Made by a program: the position numbers and the translations under genes. The notes beneath the pieces are model-generated. The model was not told the DNA's origin, did no database searches, and saw nothing but the letters and a program-made list of their open reading frames with translations. A stretch of DNA of 64,000 bases from Cardiocondyla obscurior (Eukaryota > Arthropoda > Insecta > Hymenoptera > Formicidae), in contig NC_091873.1 in NCBI RefSeq assembly GCF_019399895.1, forward strand, positions 1,310,001-1,374,000, in the 5' to 3' direction. Below, in pieces: positions 59,900-64,000 of this stretch. The stretch's first letter is position 1; each line of letters begins with the position of its first letter.

Positions 59900-61380
59900 C
59901 GTACGGTGCGCCGCAAGCTCCGCCCTCTCCCTCTCGACTCTTTCTCCCTTCGGCCCTCGTTCCTTGCTCCTGCATTAATAGGGCTCGTATCACTTAACCG
60001 GGAGATACGAGCCGAGCAAGCGAGGCTAATGTTGATATAATGCGACAACTAGCTGGCCCGTTCGTTTCGCGCTACTGCACGCCGGAAACGCACGGCCGAC
60101 GTGTGGGAAGGTAGAGCCACGACCACGCGCCTTTTTAATTGAGCGCGTGTGTCCGGGAGCGCGACAAAATAATCCTTGCTCGCTCTCCGATTAGATCGAC
60201 GTCGTAAATAAAAAAAAAGCAGTTTAGATCTCGTGTAACTCATTAAGTAATAACACGTTATTGTTCTAGTGTTTATCTCTGCTGCTCACGAAAAGATCGA
60301 AAATTCTTGAAGAATTAGGAAATAAAATACGATTAATTTATAAAAAAATGTATCAGGTAGAATCTGGATCAATATTAATCTACAAATGCAAATATATAGA
60401 AATATATAGAAAAAAAAAAGAAATTAACGTTTTCCATTTTGCTTCAAAAGCGTGATCACGAACGGTAGAAACGGAGCGAGTCTTTTTCGAATTGAAATTA
60501 TTCATACATCGTTTCGGTTCGAAGAACCTCCGCCTTTCTTTTCCTCTTTCGTTCTGGTTTTCTCTATTATACGCTCGCTAATGATGGTATTTGGCCAATT
60601 ACCGACGGCGGCAGACTCATTCGACCTCGTGATTTCGGCGGAGCCCGGCGAACGGGATTAACGCCGTTGTTTGTCCCGGTTCCCACAAAATTGTTTTTTT
60701 GTTTCAGAGTATTTTTTCTTTTCTTTGCTTTTAAGGCAAAGAACCTCAAGGTTCATGTCGATTCGACCAAGACAGCCCGCTCAAATCCCGCGTGCTCTCG
60801 AAGTTTGTTTCGTGTATCTTGAGTGTCGTTGAGCGAATTAACGTCCAATTAAAGGAGTTTCTCGTTAGTGCAACGAGCGGGCGGATAGACGACGATGACA
60901 CGGACGGCAGTTCTCATCTCCCGAGACGCCCGCTGACGTCTGTTGACACTTACGCGACTCATGTCTGCTGGTAGTTAAAATTTTCTCCCTTTCTCTCCCG
61001 CGTATTTCAATGCATGAGTTAATAATTTCATAGGCAAATGGAAAATTGAAACGATAGTACCGTGTTAATAATCTCAAGTGATATATGACTTTAAAAAAAG
61101 TAAGAGAGAAAATTTTTATATATTTTAACTTCAAAAGTTTATAGCTTTTAAAAATTAAATATAAATAGTTTTGATATTAATTTTATTGCGTCCTATATTA
61201 TAACTCCAAAATGTATCGTAATCATAATAACTCGCATAAAAATGCATTGAATCGGCTTGAGAGAACTCGCTTAACTTATTTATGGCCGAGCTCTCTTAGA
61301 CACGTGGGTGAATTACAATGCTACTTGCGTATCCGAACTCTATTCCGACAATCTGAAAGATTAAAAGTATAAGAGATTTT
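59900..61380. other. Gene-free stretch, non-coding
   Basis: An exact octamer lies at 60,386-60,393. A second strong acceptor, TTTTTTTGTTTCAG, ends at 60,707 and is followed by a frame of about 45 codons with no donor. AT-rich at 60.28-60.43 kb and 61.0-61.25 kb. Confidence 0.45.
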
Positions 61381-61385
61381 CTTTT

Positions 61386-61405
61386 CTCTCTCTCTCTCTC
61401 TCTCT
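61386..61405. repeat. (CT)n microsatellite
   Basis: Ten CT units. Simple repeat. Confidence 0.9.
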
Positions 61406-61419
61406 TTTACTCTTTTCCT

Positions 61420-63900
61420 TTCTCGTGATAAAAACACGATTAACTCTAGATATACATTTCGCGGAAGTCAGGCCCGACTGAATTATTGCTGCGGGAGGAA
61501 AAGTCCGGGGTTATTTCCCCCGGCGCACTCGCTGCCTGAAGGTTTGCAGCCGACGATGTCGCTGTATCGGACGTCACGACGCGATAATGTAATTATAATT
61601 ATTAACGCGGCGGCCGAAGTTTCCGCTTTCGAGAACGAGACGGCCTCGAATTCGCGAGATTGAGCTAACGCATTTAAATTCTCGAGAAGATCTCTCGAGA
61701 TAAATCATCGTTCGCAATTTTGTTTTTAAAGAACTTATTAACAGATGTATTTAAATGAGGATGTCAGATGTGTAACTTTGATGAGGGAATAACGTCGACG
61801 AATTGAACGTCGCGATAGAATCTTTGAGAATTTAATAAAGAGGAAATTTTGCACGTTACTATATTTGACGTTCGCCGCAAAGTAAATTGATGATTAACAA
61901 GAGTAGATCTTAGAAATAAATCCATCGTAATAAACCAGCTCGATTTCACTCAAGAAGTCCCGGATCCGTTTTCCTGCTCTCGCGGAGATTTTTTTCGGAA
62001 ACTTCCGGTCCGCGTCACCGCATCGCGAGATCCGCTTTTCTCCTCCTTTTTTTTTTTTTTTTTTTTTTAAACGATTAAAGAGCCGAAATTTCGCAGGGAC
62101 GAAACTGGATTAACGCGAAACTCCCCCGCCGCAACGTTTTCAGCGGCGTTCGAGGTTAGTTCCGGGGCTAATCTGATTACTTAACGTCGGAACTTAACAA
62201 GAGCGCCGACGAAGTTTCCTCGATGCCCGCCCCCTCGGCAGCCTCCCTCCCTCCAAGCTCTCCTCTCGCGGGATTAAAATGACTTAATTTAAACTTCGTA
62301 ACGCCGACACGGACGCCGCGCAAAACGACAATCCGGCGATTTTATCCTTCGCAAAGCCACCCGCGCCGCCCGCATTTAATGCAGGCTAATTCGACCCCCT
62401 GTATAAAGCTGCATAAAGAGGACCCACCCCTCGCTCCCGCGTCTTCGAAGTGATTACGAGGTTTGCGCTCTTCCCGGCCTTTCCTTTGGAAACTGAAGAA
62501 ACCCGCTCGCACCATCTCGAAAATGTTCTTTCTTAATTTTACGCGGCTTAAAGCGGCCAGTAGCAAATTATTCTCTCGGCCGTTTTCTTTTCCGAGCACT
62601 ATCAATGAATACGACACTTGTCTATACAACTATAATCTCTTATCTTAATTTCAACGGCATGCGGTTGTATCCGGAATGCAACTGGGCCGCTTTTTATTAT
62701 TACGGTTTGTTCACGATTAAATTTTTTTTTTTTATTATATCATTATTTCAAATAAAATGGAGAGAAAGTGAATATATTGCGGAAAAATCAAAGCCAATCA
62801 GATCGGTTGAAAATGTCGGTGATGATAATTTCTCAGTTGCTTTTCGCAAGCCCTACAGGAAAATATACGTCAAGTCGAAAAGCGTGCGTTGGAGGAAATG
62901 ATAAATGCCGGTGCGCGAGCACGTGACTGGGTCAGTCGGGGATTTTTCAGGACAGCGAAAGAGACCGGACAACGAAGAGGCTTTATCGTGACAAATGGCC
63001 GCGGGACGAAAATTTGCCTAATTAAAACGCGCCGCGGTCAACACAGCCGCGCATTCCTCCGCTCCGCACACGGCGAAGAGGGATTAATCCGCCCTTCTTT
63101 TCGCGTCGCTGGTACGACAAAGTTTAACCCTTATTCACTGCGCGGGATTAATGTGCTTTTATTTCGACAAAAAAGAGACGGAGAGAAATTACGAGATTGG
63201 ATGCTTGTTTGTTCATTTCCTTCGTATCGCTTGAAAATATCACGTTTTCCTCCCCTAATTTTTTTTTTCTTCTCTCTCGTTGTACCAATCGTTTCGTTAA
63301 TTTATTTTGTCAATATATTTCGTTATTATTAATTCTTTAAATAATTCTAATGCCTCGCCGTTGATTTGTCGAGGTTTAAGACATGTCCGCGCGATGTTAT
63401 TTTTACGATACAGATCAGCGTCTCCGGGCGGCAATTTATTCCAGACCACAAAGAGATTCCTCTAAATAAACCCCGCGCGTTTAATACAATCGATCATGCA
63501 CCAATAATCGCGACCACGCTGCTTCCCGTCTCACCGAGCCGTTTCTTCCGACTCGATAGCTTCTCGAGGACTCCGACGGGGACCAATCGGTGAGGAACGC
63601 CGCTCGATAAATCCCTTGGCAATTCCGGCACGCCGAAAAGAGCCGCGGCCAATCCCGTCCCCCAGCAGTCGATTCGCCCGCTCGGCCACTCGGAAAAAAC
63701 ATCCCACTTTGCGGTGTCCCCCCTCGGTTTACTCGTTTTCTTGCTCTTTCCTTTTTGATCGCCTTCACCTCTCTTTACCGCCCGCAAGCTCGAGGACCGG
63801 GCTGTGCTTGCGACGGAAACGCGAATCCCGACAATTGTATCGATTCCTCTTGAGACTCGAATTTTTATATTCTCTCCGCGGGACGCAATTATATTTTAAT
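61420..63900. other. Gene-free stretch, non-coding
   Basis: T(22) lies at 62,047-62,068. Frames at 62.9-63.3 kb and 63.5-63.9 kb are Arg-rich or overlap on both strands. No splice-bounded exon, RNA gene or transposon terminus was seen. Confidence 0.45.
62047..62068. repeat. Poly(T) tract, 22 bases
   Basis: Uninterrupted T run ending in AAACGA; no AG acceptor follows within a useful distance. Confidence 0.95.
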
Positions 63901-63924
63901 TGTATTTAAAATTATATGCCGGCG

Positions 63925-63966
63925 AAATGCAAATGTGCGTTAATAATTTCAAGCGCATTCGCATTT
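63925..63966. repeat. Inverted repeat containing an octamer
   Basis: AAATGCAAATG (63,925-63,935) and CATTCGCATTT (63,956-63,966) are inverted copies matching at 10 of 11 positions. The left arm contains an exact ATGCAAAT octamer and the right arm a one-mismatch octamer. This looks like a paired POU-type site or a small hairpin. It lies close to the end of the window. Confidence 0.45.
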
Positions 63967-64000
63967 GTCGAATAAATGAGAAAGATAAATTTTTTATTTA

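Noticed and set aside
63125..63150. TTTAACCCTT, which recalls a piggyBac-type TTAA-CCC end
   Set aside because: No inverted partner end was found within a few kilobases.

Overview
This looks like an insect nuclear chromosome, most likely Hymenoptera. CpG and CGCG are abundant, so CpG is not depleted. GC-rich blocks alternate with AT-rich, TTAATTAA-rich blocks. There are many mononucleotide and (CT)n/(GA)n tracts and very little recognisable transposon. A high-GC ant such as a ponerine, or another sparsely methylated hymenopteran, would fit, but this is inference from texture only. No protein family could be recognised by eye anywhere.

The 64 kb holds no convincing intact protein-coding gene. 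The longest open frame (48,597-49,325) starts at GTG and has no internal methionine. Most open frames are Arg/Ser-rich by-products of CpG-rich DNA. There are no rRNA, tRNA, CRISPR or bacterial-type features. The window reads as a gene desert or a set of very long introns, carrying candidate regulatory DNA, a few possible untranslated or small exons, and small non-autonomous DNA transposons.

Layout. (1) 0-25 kb: non-coding mosaic with one CRE/octamer motif cluster near 5.55-5.62 kb, a possible exon at 1.72-1.91 kb, a GGC array at 10.34 kb, CT/GA tracts, a weak mobile-element candidate at 16.5-16.8 kb, and AT-rich blocks at 12.0, 19.0 and 20.9 kb. (2) 25.0-25.5 kb: a TATA-like box followed by about 450 bases without any ATG. 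(3) 29.75-30.19 kb: the best mobile element, a 443-bp TA-flanked MITE. (4) 33.4-36.4 kb: the best small-transcript candidate, with a consensus TATA box, an ATG-free leader, a short ORF, and then an exon at 36,303-36,399 bounded by a textbook acceptor and a consensus donor. (5) 42-47.3 kb: isolated open exons with good splice signals on both strands, one with a duplicated donor. (6) 47.6-49.3 kb: a GC-rich block containing a 750-base ATG-free plus-strand leader that ends at a strong 5' splice site. This is the best candidate for a first exon of a rightward transcript. (7) 49.3-64 kb: intron-like DNA with several strong acceptors, a second MITE candidate at 58.4-58.75 kb, and an octamer-bearing inverted repeat at the right edge.

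If these models are right, the window contains one to three transcription starts inside a long non-coding landscape rich in POU-octamer and homeodomain-like sites, as seen around developmental regulators. No novel enzymatic or defence system was found. RNA-seq and cross-species alignment would decide almost every exon call here.
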